From: Mycobacterium asiaticum DSM 44297
GTDB taxonomy: Bacteria > Actinomycetota > Actinomycetes > Mycobacteriales > Mycobacteriaceae
Direction of reading: 5' to 3'
Assembly (NCBI RefSeq): GCF_000613245.1
Contig: NZ_HG964936.1
Span: 1,454,815-1,518,814, forward strand
Length of the DNA: 64,000 nucleotides
The translations under genes and the position numbers were made by a program. This document shows positions 56,161 to 63,468 of the stretch, in pieces. Within the stretch, counting starts at the first letter, position 1; each line of letters begins with the position of its first letter. The notes beneath the pieces were generated by a model that was not told the DNA's origin, ran no database searches, and saw only the letters and a program-made list of their open reading frames with translations.

Positions 56161-57117
56161 CTAGGTCAGCTGGATGTAGTGCGCCGGGTTGATGGTGTTT
56201 TCGCCCGACCATCGGTAGGCGGTTATCGCGCCGCCCTTGGCCACGCTGAAATCCACGCAGGCACAGTGCGCGGTCCAATCGCGTGCCTGCTGAGGCTTGC
56301 CGCGCCGCCAATAGTGGCCGAAGAACACCGGAACGGTGTCGCTGTATACGAAGGACCGTTCCTTTGCATCGACCTCGATGTCAGGCAGCGCCGGGTAGGG
56401 CTTGCCGTCCTCGGTCGTGTAATTGCTTGCTATCTCGGCGATTTCACGCAGCGTCGTTGCGCCGTCATCCCACCATCGGATTCGGGCGCTGTCGCGTAAG
56501 TGTCCGTCCTTGTCCTGGTAGGCAGGCTGCCCATGGGCGGTGAGGCTGATCTCCGGCCCTTTGAGCAGGATTTCAACGCTCGTGTAGAGCGGATCACCTT
56601 TCGCGGAAGCTCTCACGAACTGATCCGGGTGTCGGAATCGGTTCGAACCTAGTTGTCCCGCAACATATCCGATCGACTCGCCGTGCCAGCACGCGTGCAC
56701 AACCCGAATGTCGCCGAGGTCCAGCCACAGGGGCAGCGTTGCGAACCAATGTATGTAATCGGTGCGCTGTTTGAAGGTGAGCTGCTTGAGAAACGCCTGG
56801 TGCTGGTGCGTGTTCTTCTTGGTGCGCCTTCGCAGGTAACGACCGGTGTTCTCCGGATCCCTGGTGGCATAACAGATCGCGTTGAATTCGTGGTTGCCCA
56901 TGACAATCTGGGCGCTACCGGTGTCCACCATCGGCTTGACGAGCTCGAGAACGCGGAGCTGTTCGCTGCCTCGGTCGACCAGATCACCCACGAAGATCGC
57001 CTGCCGCTCGGGATGCCGGTAGGCGCCCTCGCGGACCCGATAGCCGAGTTCCGCGAGGAGACCCTCCAGCTGCGAGGCGCAACCATGGACATCCCCGATG
57101 ATGTCGTAGCCCTGCAT
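56161..57117 (-). CDS. calcineurin-like metallophosphoesterase
   Basis: 318 residues from ATG 57117 (MQGYDIIGDVHGCASQLEGL); the longer frame to 57789 is not convincing. The two-metal phosphoesterase motifs are in order: GDVHG (8-12), IFVGDLVDRGSEQLR (about 41-55), IVMGNHEFNAI (about 72-82), VVHACWH and FFGHYW. It resembles PrpE/ApaH-type phosphatases that hydrolyse dinucleoside polyphosphates or phosphoproteins. Substrate unknown. Upstream of it sits the terminator of the small secreted protein gene. Confidence 0.87.
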   Translation of the reverse strand: MQGYDIIGDVHGCASQLEGLLAELGYRVREGAYRHPERQAIFVGDLVDRGSEQLRVLELVKPMVDTGSAQIVMGNHEFNAICYATRDPENTGRYLRRRTKKNTHQHQAFLKQLTFKQRTDYIHWFATLPLWLDLGDIRVVHACWHGESIGYVAGQLGSNRFRHPDQFVRASAKGDPLYTSVEILLKGPEISLTAHGQPAYQDKDGHLRDSARIRWWDDGATTLREIAEIASNYTTEDGKPYPALPDIEVDAKERSFVYSDTVPVFFGHYWRRGKPQQARDWTAHCACVDFSVAKGGAITAYRWSGENTINPAHYIQLT

Positions 57118-57159
57118 GACTCGATCTTCGCATCTGGGTCTGACGCGTTTCTGCCCATG

Positions 57160-57195
57160 AAAAACGGACCCGGTCCGGTGGGGGACCAGGTCCGT
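57160..57195 (-). terminator. intrinsic terminator of the 59-aa secreted protein gene
   Basis: The arms 57164-57176 and 57083-type partner at 57183-57195 form a 7-bp outer stem (ACGGACC/GGTCCGT) and a 5-bp inner stem with one mismatch. Read on the minus strand it ends in TTTTT (complement of 57160-57164). This is a textbook Rho-independent terminator, rare in mycobacteria. Confidence 0.75.
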
Positions 57196-57209
57196 TGTTA
57201 TCGCCCGGA

Positions 57210-57389
57210 CTAGCTGGGGTCGAAGCAGGTGTAGAAGGTCTGCGTCGCGTAGTCGTAGCAGGTGTACGTGCCGTACTCGGGCAGGTGGTTCGGGGCGGCG
57301 TTGGCGGTGCCGGCCCCAAAAGCGGCCAGGCCGATCGCGGAAGCCAACAGTGACATCCCGGCGAGGGCACGGATGCGGGTGGTGGACAT
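57210..57389 (-). CDS. small secreted protein, 59 aa
   Basis: Starts MSTTRIRALAGMSLLASAIG, a classic signal peptide with cleavage expected after GTANA (about residue 31). The mature part is about 28 residues, APNHLPEYGTYTCYDYATQT plus the ending FYTCFDPS. It has two Cys residues ten apart in a pseudo-repeat (YTCYDYATQ and YTCFDPS), so an intramolecular disulfide is plausible. I recognise no family. The dedicated terminator and clear signal peptide support it as a real gene despite its size. Confidence 0.75.
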   Translation of the reverse strand: MSTTRIRALAGMSLLASAIGLAAFGAGTANAAPNHLPEYGTYTCYDYATQTFYTCFDPS

Positions 57390-57508
57390 ATTTGGTACCT
57401 CGTCTTTCGTGTCGTTGCGGTTTGGTGGGCGGCGGTTGCCGTTGCAGAAACAATGACGGCGGCAGCTTGACGAAACCTTCTGGGATCCTTGGCGAGTGAC
57501 CTACCAGT

Positions 57509-57568
57509 GCGAGCAGACGCAGAATCGCACGAAACGAAGCGTTTGCGTGCGATTGTGCGTCTGCTCGC
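57509..57568. repeat. 60-bp intergenic palindrome
   Basis: The 23-nt arms 57509-57531 (GCGAGCAGACGCAGAATCGC, continuing ACG) and 57546-57568 pair with a single mismatch. The 14-nt spacer itself contains AAACG/CGTTT, so nearly the whole element folds into one hairpin. It lies between the divergent secreted-protein and epimerase genes. I recall similar GAGCAGACGCA palindromes dispersed in mycobacterial intergenic DNA. Confidence 0.65.
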
Positions 57569-57687
57569 CCGCAAAAAAGCCGGCTCGCACAAAGGACACG
57601 GCGCGCACCCGAATCCTGAGACGCCGCCCCCGCAAAAGAGTTACCGTCCTTCCAAGAACAACGATGTTCTACGGGATCGGGGACGCC

Positions 57688-58740
57688 ATGTCGGAAACCG
57701 TGCTGATTACCGGCGCTTTCGGTTTGGTCGGATGCGATACCGTGCGGCGATTTGCCCGGGACGGCTGGCGGGTGGTGGCCACCGCTCACCGCCGGGCCGA
57801 CGTGGCGCTACCGCGCGGGGTGGAAACTCGTTGGACCGATCTGACCGATCCTGAATGCGTCGATGGCCTGGTCACCGAGGTTTCACCCGATGTGATCGTT
57901 CACCTGGCCGCGGTGATTCCGCCGCTGACCTACCGCTACGCGCGATTCGCTCGCAAGGTGAACGTGGATGCCACCGCCGCTCTGGTGCGGGCCGCCGAGA
58001 GCCAGCCGAATCCGCCCCGGTTCCTGCACGCCTCGAGCGTCGCAATCTACGGCTCGCGTAACCCTTACCGCCACGCCGACCTGCTCGATGTGGACACGCC
58101 GCTGCGGCCATGTGAACTCTATGGAGGCCACAAGCTCGAAGCAGAACTCTTGGTCCGGTCGTCAACCCTGGATTGGGTGGTGCTGCGGCTCGGCGGGGTC
58201 CTCAGCGTCGACCCCGTTGCCATGCCCTTCACCCCCGACATCGTGTATTTCGGTAGTGCGTTGCCGACCGACGGCCGGGTGCACTGCGTCGATACCCGCG
58301 ATGTCGCAGCGGCTTTCGCCGCATGCGCGGATAAAGACGTAGTCGGGCAGATCCTGCTGATTGCCGGTGATGACACACATCGGTTGCGGCAGGGCGGGAT
58401 TGGGTCGGCGATGGCGGCAACTCAGGGCATGGTCGGCTTGCTGCCGCAGGGGCGGCCCGGCGATCCGGACAGTGACGACGACTGGTTCCCCAATGATTGG
58501 ATGGACGTTTCCCGCGAGCAAAGGTTACTGCGTTTCCAGCAACATCCATGGCCGGATATGCTGGCCGAGATGTCCGCACGGGCTGGCTGGAAGCGCACTC
58601 CGAGACGGCTTGTCGCGCCACTGGCTCAGCAGCTCGTCAAACACCATGGGGCATATCGCAATTCGCCCGGTCGGTATGCCGGCGTCTGGGAAGCACTCCG
58701 CGCACGATTCGGTGAAACGGCGGTGGAAGTCGTCTCCTAG
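57688..58740 (+). CDS. NAD-dependent epimerase/dehydratase family protein
   Basis: 350 residues from ATG 57688 (MSETVLITGAFGLVGCDTVR); ATG 57664 would add eight residues. Extended SDR: the cofactor motif TGAFGLVGCD replaces the usual TGATGFIG (about 8-17), HLAAVIPP (about 68-75), HASSVAIYG with catalytic Ser and YGGHKLEAE with Tyr and Lys (about 147-155). C-terminal residues from about 225 vary in this class and define the substrate, which is unknown. It stands alone, upstream of convergent purU by eight nt. Confidence 0.85.
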   Translation: MSETVLITGAFGLVGCDTVRRFARDGWRVVATAHRRADVALPRGVETRWTDLTDPECVDGLVTEVSPDVIVHLAAVIPPLTYRYARFARKVNVDATAALVRAAESQPNPPRFLHASSVAIYGSRNPYRHADLLDVDTPLRPCELYGGHKLEAELLVRSSTLDWVVLRLGGVLSVDPVAMPFTPDIVYFGSALPTDGRVHCVDTRDVAAAFAACADKDVVGQILLIAGDDTHRLRQGGIGSAMAATQGMVGLLPQGRPGDPDSDDDWFPNDWMDVSREQRLLRFQQHPWPDMLAEMSARAGWKRTPRRLVAPLAQQLVKHHGAYRNSPGRYAGVWEALRARFGETAVEVVS

Positions 58741-58748
58741 AAGACATC

Positions 58749-59660
58749 CTAGAAGACAATCGTCTGGTTGTTGTGCACGATGACGCGGTCCTGACAGTGC
58801 CAGAGCACCGCCCGGGACAACACCGCGCGCTCGACGTCAGCACCGACACGCACCAGGTCGTCGACGGTGTCAGTGTGGCTGACGCGCACCACATCCTGTT
58901 CGATGATGGGTCCCTCATCGAGAATTGCGGTGACATAGTGGGCGGTCGCGCCAACGAGTTTGACGCCCCGCTCGCGGGCGCGCTTGTAAGGGGCTGCGCC
59001 GATGAAGGCGGGCAGGAACGAGTGGTGAATGTTGATGAGTGGGCAGCCGATCGCGGCGAGAAAATCCGGGGTGAGTATCTGCATATATCGGGCCAGGACG
59101 ACCAGATCGACGTTGCCACTGAGCAATTGGAGTTGACGCTGCTCGGCTTCGGCGCGTGTGTCGCGGGTGGCGGGAATGTGGATGAATGGCACCCCGAAGG
59201 GCCGGACCCGCTCGGCCAGATTTGGATGGTTGGCGATCACCATCGCGATCGACATAGGGAGTTCCCCGCGCCGATTGCGCCACAACAGATCCAGCAGGCA
59301 GTGGTCTTCCTTGGATGCCATGATTGCCACCCGCTTGGGATTCGCGGCCTCGGTGAATCGGTAGTCGATGCCGAATTTTTCGGCCACCGAGTTGGCGAAG
59401 TCACGTTCCAGCCCGTCGATTGCCGCGGTGAGCCCGGGTAGATGAAATATCGCCCGCTGCAGGAAGGTGCCGTCCTCCGGTGCGGTGGAATGCTGATCCA
59501 GCGAGATGATGTTCGCGCCGGCATTGGCGAGGAAGGCGCTCACGGCCGCGATGATTCCCGGCCGGTCGTGGCAGCGCAGCAACAAGCGTCCGATGTCGGC
59601 GGGTGGCGGCGGGCCGGCGGGTCGTACCGGGAAGTCGCCGGGTTCGCTCGGCGGTGACAT
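58749..59660 (-). CDS. purU: formyltetrahydrofolate deformylase
   Basis: 303 residues. Hydrolyses 10-formyl-THF to formate and THF. An N-terminal ACT domain (about 22-95, LLRCHDRPGIIAAVSAFLAN) senses one-carbon metabolites, and a C-terminal formyl-transferase fold has NHPNLAERVRPFGVPF, VLARYMQILTPDFL and the catalytic NIHHSFLPAFIGAAPY (about 215-231). GATAHYVTAILDEGPIIEQD follows. GGGAGG precedes the ATG. It is the orthologue of Rv2964. Confidence 0.94.
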   Translation of the reverse strand: MSPPSEPGDFPVRPAGPPPPADIGRLLLRCHDRPGIIAAVSAFLANAGANIISLDQHSTAPEDGTFLQRAIFHLPGLTAAIDGLERDFANSVAEKFGIDYRFTEAANPKRVAIMASKEDHCLLDLLWRNRRGELPMSIAMVIANHPNLAERVRPFGVPFIHIPATRDTRAEAEQRQLQLLSGNVDLVVLARYMQILTPDFLAAIGCPLINIHHSFLPAFIGAAPYKRARERGVKLVGATAHYVTAILDEGPIIEQDVVRVSHTDTVDDLVRVGADVERAVLSRAVLWHCQDRVIVHNNQTIVF

Positions 59661-59726
59661 GCTCGACCTCCCTTCGCCGGGAAATGACGCAGGACACGAT
59701 ACCGCCGAGAGTTGGTGTTTCGGCAG

Positions 59727-61094
59727 CTATGGCTCGTCTTCGTCCTCGTCGCTTTCGCAAAGCAGCTTTTCGGGGTGGTGGAATTTGTTGGTCCGGGGCT
59801 GGCCATGGTCCAGGTGGGCGGGCGGAAGCCATTCGGTGTCGCCGTGTTTGGTGGTGCGGGTAAGCCAACCTTTCTCGGCAATGGGGTGATGGCCGGTGCA
59901 GGCGAACGTGAGATCGTTGACGTCGGTGATGCCGGACTTGGCGTAGGGCGTCACATGGTGCACGTCGCAGTTGTAGCCCTTGGTCGAGCACCCGGGAAAG
60001 GTGCAGCCGCGGTGCTTCGCGTGCATGACGAGTCGTTGTGCGGCGTTCGCGAGGCGCTTGGTGTGGTACAGCGCCAAAGCCTTTCCGTCGTCGAAGATCG
60101 CCAGATAGTGGCGCGCGTGGCCGGCCAGCCGGATCACATCGGACATCGGCAGGATGGTGCCCCCACCGGTGAGACCACGTCCGGCAGCGGCTTCGAGTTC
60201 CTTGAGGGTGGTAGTGACCACAATGGACGTCGGTAAACCGTTGTGCTGCCCCAACTTCCCCGACATCAGCAACGCCCGCAGGCCTACCAGTAGCGCATCG
60301 TGGAAGCGCTGGGCCTTGGATCGCAGGTCGTGCCGCGCCGCTTCGTCGGTGGGCTTCTCGTCGACGACGGGAGTCTCGTCCTCGGGATTACACATGCCCG
60401 GTGCGCCAAGTTTTGCCTCGACGGCCTCTACTGTTGCCCGCAGTTCGGGGCTGATGTAGCCGCTGATGCGTGACATGCCATCGGATTCCTGCTTGCCCAA
60501 AGTTATGCCGCGCTTGCGGGCGCGGTCGTCGTCGCTGAAGTTGCCATCGGGGTTGAGGTAATCGGCCAACTCGTCGGCCAGCCCGCGCAGATCATCGGGG
60601 CGGCGGTCGATCGCGAGCTTGGCCAGTTGCCTCTCGGCTTCTTCCCGTGTCCAAACGTGTACCGATGCGGGTAGATCGCGGAAAAAATCGCGGATCACCC
60701 GCACGTGCCCTTCGCCGATCTTCCCTTCGCGTTGGGCGGCGGCCGTGGCCGGCAGCAGTGGCGGCAGTGGCTCGCCCGTCAGCGCCCTGCGTTCACCCAG
60801 GTCCTGCGCTTCGGCGATACGGCGGCTGGCCTCGTTCGGGGTGACGTGCAACAAATCGGCTAGCGCTTTGCCCAGTGGGCCACCGAGTTCCTCCGGGCAG
60901 GCCTGCGCGCCGAGTTGATTGATCAGTGTGTGCTGCGGTGCCCGCAGCCGGCGCGCCATACGTTCTATGCGCTGCAACGTCCGCTGCCGCTCCGGAGTGA
61001 CGAATATGTCGAAAGTCAACTCGCACAGTCGATCCAAGCCCTTGTCGAGCAGATCCAGCACCTCGCTGATCTCCTCACGAGTGCTGGAAGCCAT
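59727..61094 (-). CDS. 13E12-family DUF222/HNH endonuclease
   Basis: 455 residues. The N-terminal DUF222 domain (about 25-300, with HVTPNEASRRIAEAQDLGER and RISGYISPELRATVEAVEAK) precedes a C-terminal HNH motif: HRGCTFPGCSTKGYNCDVHH, then VNDLTFACTGHHPIAEKGW (about 365-415). CxxC pairs bind structural zinc. The family is the multicopy REP13E12 group of mycobacteria, some copies of which carry phage or element attachment sites. It sits between purU and the Rv2963-like gene, which I recall as adjacent in M. tuberculosis, so it looks inserted. No terminal repeats are visible. Confidence 0.88.
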   Translation of the reverse strand: MASSTREEISEVLDLLDKGLDRLCELTFDIFVTPERQRTLQRIERMARRLRAPQHTLINQLGAQACPEELGGPLGKALADLLHVTPNEASRRIAEAQDLGERRALTGEPLPPLLPATAAAQREGKIGEGHVRVIRDFFRDLPASVHVWTREEAERQLAKLAIDRRPDDLRGLADELADYLNPDGNFSDDDRARKRGITLGKQESDGMSRISGYISPELRATVEAVEAKLGAPGMCNPEDETPVVDEKPTDEAARHDLRSKAQRFHDALLVGLRALLMSGKLGQHNGLPTSIVVTTTLKELEAAAGRGLTGGGTILPMSDVIRLAGHARHYLAIFDDGKALALYHTKRLANAAQRLVMHAKHRGCTFPGCSTKGYNCDVHHVTPYAKSGITDVNDLTFACTGHHPIAEKGWLTRTTKHGDTEWLPPAHLDHGQPRTNKFHHPEKLLCESDEDEDEP

Positions 61095-61185
61095 GCCTGA
61101 ATTCTACGAACGACCACTGACACAAATGCTGGCTCAGCGGTTGAGAACAAGCGGCACAGACTATTTCGCTGAGAGCAAAGTTCGA

Positions 61186-62406
61186 CTAGTGGCAACCCGG
61201 CTGACGATCCGGATGACCGCCATGGTGATCGTGATGAGGACCATGGTGATCGTGCCCTTCATCCGGCGAGCCACCCATCATCCGCAGCATCGGCATGCCG
61301 CCGCTGGTGAAGAACCGCGCGACCAGCACCCCGGCAATCACCAGGAAGACGATGTTCAGCCAGGTGGTGTAGTTCCACGAGATGCCGGCCGACATCACCA
61401 TCGCATTGCGTTCGCTCGGAATGAGATTGGCGGTGCCGAAGATCAATTCGACCAAATAGCCGGCGGCGACCATCGACACATAGAAGGTGGCCAACAATGT
61501 CAGCATCATTCTGGTGCCGTAGTACTTCCGGTAGATGTTGAGGATCGGCAGGATCAGCAGGTCCGCAAAGATGAATGCGATCACCCCGCCGAAGCTGATG
61601 CCGCCATTCCACAGCACCGCGGCCAGCGGCACATTGCCGATCGAGCAGACGAACGACAAGATCGCGACAAGCGGTCCGACGATCGGTCCCCACACCACCG
61701 ACCACGTCGGGTGACTGGTCAAAAAGAAGTCCCGCCAGAAGGTTTCGGGGACCCAGGCCGCTATGGCGCCCGCGATGAACAAACCCAGGATCAGATCCCG
61801 CAGGATCGCCAGCCACTCCATCACGAACACATGTGACACCGACGTCAGGCCCGGGCCGGAAAACAGCCGCCGCAGGAAAGACCCGCCACCCTGGATGGAC
61901 ATGTCCATCGCCGCATGGCCTTCCATGGATCCGGCCAGGCCCTTCTCTGCCTGCTCCCGGGCGGCGTCGATCAGCCGCGTGCGTACGAAGAACCGGAACA
62001 ACAGCGCCAGCACGATAATCATCAACGGCCCGCCGACGAACTCCGCCGCGGTGAACTGCCAGCCCATCAGCAGAGCCAGGATGATGCCCAACTCGACGAC
62101 TAGGTTGGTGGAGCCGATCTCGAAAGCCATCGCGGCGGTGAAATTGGCGCCCTTGCGGAACAACGACCGAGCCAACGCCACCGCGGCATACGAGCACGAG
62201 GACGACGCGGCGCCGAGGCCGGCCGCGACGGCCAAAGTGCGGGGGCGGTCGTCTCCCATCAGCGACACGATCGTCGAACGCCGCACCACGGCCTGCACCA
62301 CCGCGGACAGCGCGAAGCCCAGGATCAGCGCCCACAGGATCTCCCACGTCATCGAGCCGGTGAGGGCCAATGCATGACCGAGGGCTCCCAGCACTTTGTC
62401 CGCCAT
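61186..62406 (-). CDS. UPF0718/DUF318 permease with His-rich tail (Rv2963-like)
   Basis: 406 residues with about eight to ten membrane segments. AGLGAASSSCSYAAVALARS (about 63-82) and a repeat-like FVCSIGNVPLAAVLWNGGIS (about 252-271) are the paired conserved Cys-Ser motifs of the family. The C-terminus has a metal-binding run, GHDHHGPHHDHHGGH, plus a final PGCH. In M. tuberculosis Rv2963 belongs to the copper-responsive RicR regulon; a matching operator lies upstream here, so copper or another soft metal is the probable substrate or signal. GGAGGAGGA is the Shine-Dalgarno. Confidence 0.88.
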   Translation of the reverse strand: MADKVLGALGHALALTGSMTWEILWALILGFALSAVVQAVVRRSTIVSLMGDDRPRTLAVAAGLGAASSSCSYAAVALARSLFRKGANFTAAMAFEIGSTNLVVELGIILALLMGWQFTAAEFVGGPLMIIVLALLFRFFVRTRLIDAAREQAEKGLAGSMEGHAAMDMSIQGGGSFLRRLFSGPGLTSVSHVFVMEWLAILRDLILGLFIAGAIAAWVPETFWRDFFLTSHPTWSVVWGPIVGPLVAILSFVCSIGNVPLAAVLWNGGISFGGVIAFIFADLLILPILNIYRKYYGTRMMLTLLATFYVSMVAAGYLVELIFGTANLIPSERNAMVMSAGISWNYTTWLNIVFLVIAGVLVARFFTSGGMPMLRMMGGSPDEGHDHHGPHHDHHGGHPDRQPGCH

Positions 62407-62426
62407 CCGTCCTCCTCCGTCATATA

Positions 62427-62441
62427 TACCCCCAGGGGGTA
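62427..62441. promoter_or_regulatory. CsoR/RicR-type copper operator
   Basis: TACCCCCAGGGGGTA is a perfect palindrome around 62434 and fits TACCC-N5-GGGTA. On the minus strand it lies about 20 nt before the permease ATG and abuts the promoter-like TATATAT, so a bound apo-repressor would block transcription. Confidence 0.7.
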
Positions 62442-62600
62442 CCTGACATTGTGGCCCGCCGGGCTGTCGCCGTCAAGCTCTGCGTACCCGCCGATTTATC
62501 GTCCTGCCAGCGGTGACCCGGCAGCGATAGGCTGTAGCAAACCACGTGCGCCCGGATCGTCGGCTGGTGAAATGGAAATTGAGCCCGACACACCGGTGTT

Positions 62601-62645
62601 ATCACCGCTGTCACAGGCGTAACACCAGGCACACTGGTCACAACA
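62601..62645 (+). promoter_or_regulatory. tandem 9-bp GTCACA repeats, MtrA-like site
   Basis: Five consecutive 9-mers start at 62601, 62610, 62619, 62628 and 62637: ATCACC, GTCACA, GTAACA, GGCACA and GTCACA, each plus three variable bases. Direct repeats of GTCACA with 9-bp spacing are the described pattern of MtrA response-regulator sites. The array ends 23 nt before the sepIVA start. Confidence 0.55.
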
Positions 62646-62668
62646 ATTGATGCCAGGAGGGTATGGCC

Positions 62669-63406
62669 GTGTACCGAGTCTTTGAAGCGCTGGACGAATT
62701 GAGCGCCATCGTCGAAGAAGCCCGTGGCGTACCGATGACGGCGGGCTGCGTCGTGCCCCGCGGTGACGTGCTGGAACTGATCGACGACATCAAGGACGCC
62801 ATCCCCGGCGAACTCGACGACGCTCAGGACGTTCTGGATGCCCGCGACTCGATGCTGCATGACGCAAAGGCGCACGCCGACTCCATGGTGTCCGCGGCTA
62901 CCACCGAGTCGGAGTCGATGGTCAACCACGCCCGCGCTGAGGCCGACCGCCTGCTCTCCGACGCCAAGGCACAGGCCGACCGGATGGTGAGCGAGGCGCG
63001 CCAGCACAGCGAGCGGATGGTTGCCGAGGCGCGTGAGGAAGCCATGCGCATCGCGGCCTCGGCCAAGCGCGAGTACGAGGCCAGCGTCAGCCGGGCCAAG
63101 ACTGAATGCGACCGGCTGATCGAAAACGGCAACCTGTCCTACGAGAAAGCCGTGCAAGAGGGCATCAAGGAGCAGCAGCGACTGGTGTCGCAGAACGAGG
63201 TCGTGCAGGCCGCCCACGCCGAATCCACCCGCCTCATCGACACCGCCCACGCCGAGGCCGACCGGTTGCGCGGCGAATGCGACATCTACGTCGACAACAA
63301 GCTCGCCGAGTTCGAAGAATTCCTCAACGGCACCCTGCGCTCCGTCGGCCGCGGCCGCCACCAGCTGCGCACGGCGGCCGGTACGCACGACTACGTCACT
63401 CGCTGA
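62669..63406 (+). CDS. sepIVA: DivIVA-like septum protein SepIVA
   Basis: 245 residues from GTG 62669 (VYRVFEALDELSAIVEEARG), preferred over ATG 62663 because AGGAGG is then 8 nt upstream and the length equals the 245 residues of Rv2927c. After a conserved N-terminal segment (about 1-60), nearly the whole protein is a coiled coil of Ala/Glu/Arg repeats such as HARAEADRLLSDAKAQADRM and REEAMRIAASAKREYEASVS. SepIVA localises to septum and intracellular membrane domain and is needed for division in mycobacteria. The N-terminal 245 residues are highly conserved. Confidence 0.93.
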   Translation: MYRVFEALDELSAIVEEARGVPMTAGCVVPRGDVLELIDDIKDAIPGELDDAQDVLDARDSMLHDAKAHADSMVSAATTESESMVNHARAEADRLLSDAKAQADRMVSEARQHSERMVAEAREEAMRIAASAKREYEASVSRAKTECDRLIENGNLSYEKAVQEGIKEQQRLVSQNEVVQAAHAESTRLIDTAHAEADRLRGECDIYVDNKLAEFEEFLNGTLRSVGRGRHQLRTAAGTHDYVTR

Positions 63407-63456
63407 CCGAGCGGCCCCGGACGGGGCGAAAACCGATGGGCCCGCGGCGGGCGCCG

Positions 63457-63462
63457 TAGGAT
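63457..63462 (+). promoter_or_regulatory. -10 box TAGGAT, leaderless DUF177 gene
   Basis: TAGGAT ends 6 nt before ATG 63469, and no Shine-Dalgarno is present, which fits a leaderless mRNA. Confidence 0.5.
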
Positions 63463-63468
63463 TCCGGT

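Noticed and set aside
56161-57789. 542-residue version of the metallophosphoesterase
   Set aside because: The extra 224 N-terminal residues are low-complexity and cross a clear terminator and a small secreted-protein gene on the same strand.
59661-61185. Prophage or integrative element around the 13E12 gene
   Set aside because: No integrase, att-like duplications or other phage genes are present; only the single HNH gene can be supported.
63407-63440. Small GC-rich hairpin after sepIVA as a terminator
   Set aside because: Only about a 5-bp stem with a 4-nt loop and no T-tract; too weak to support.
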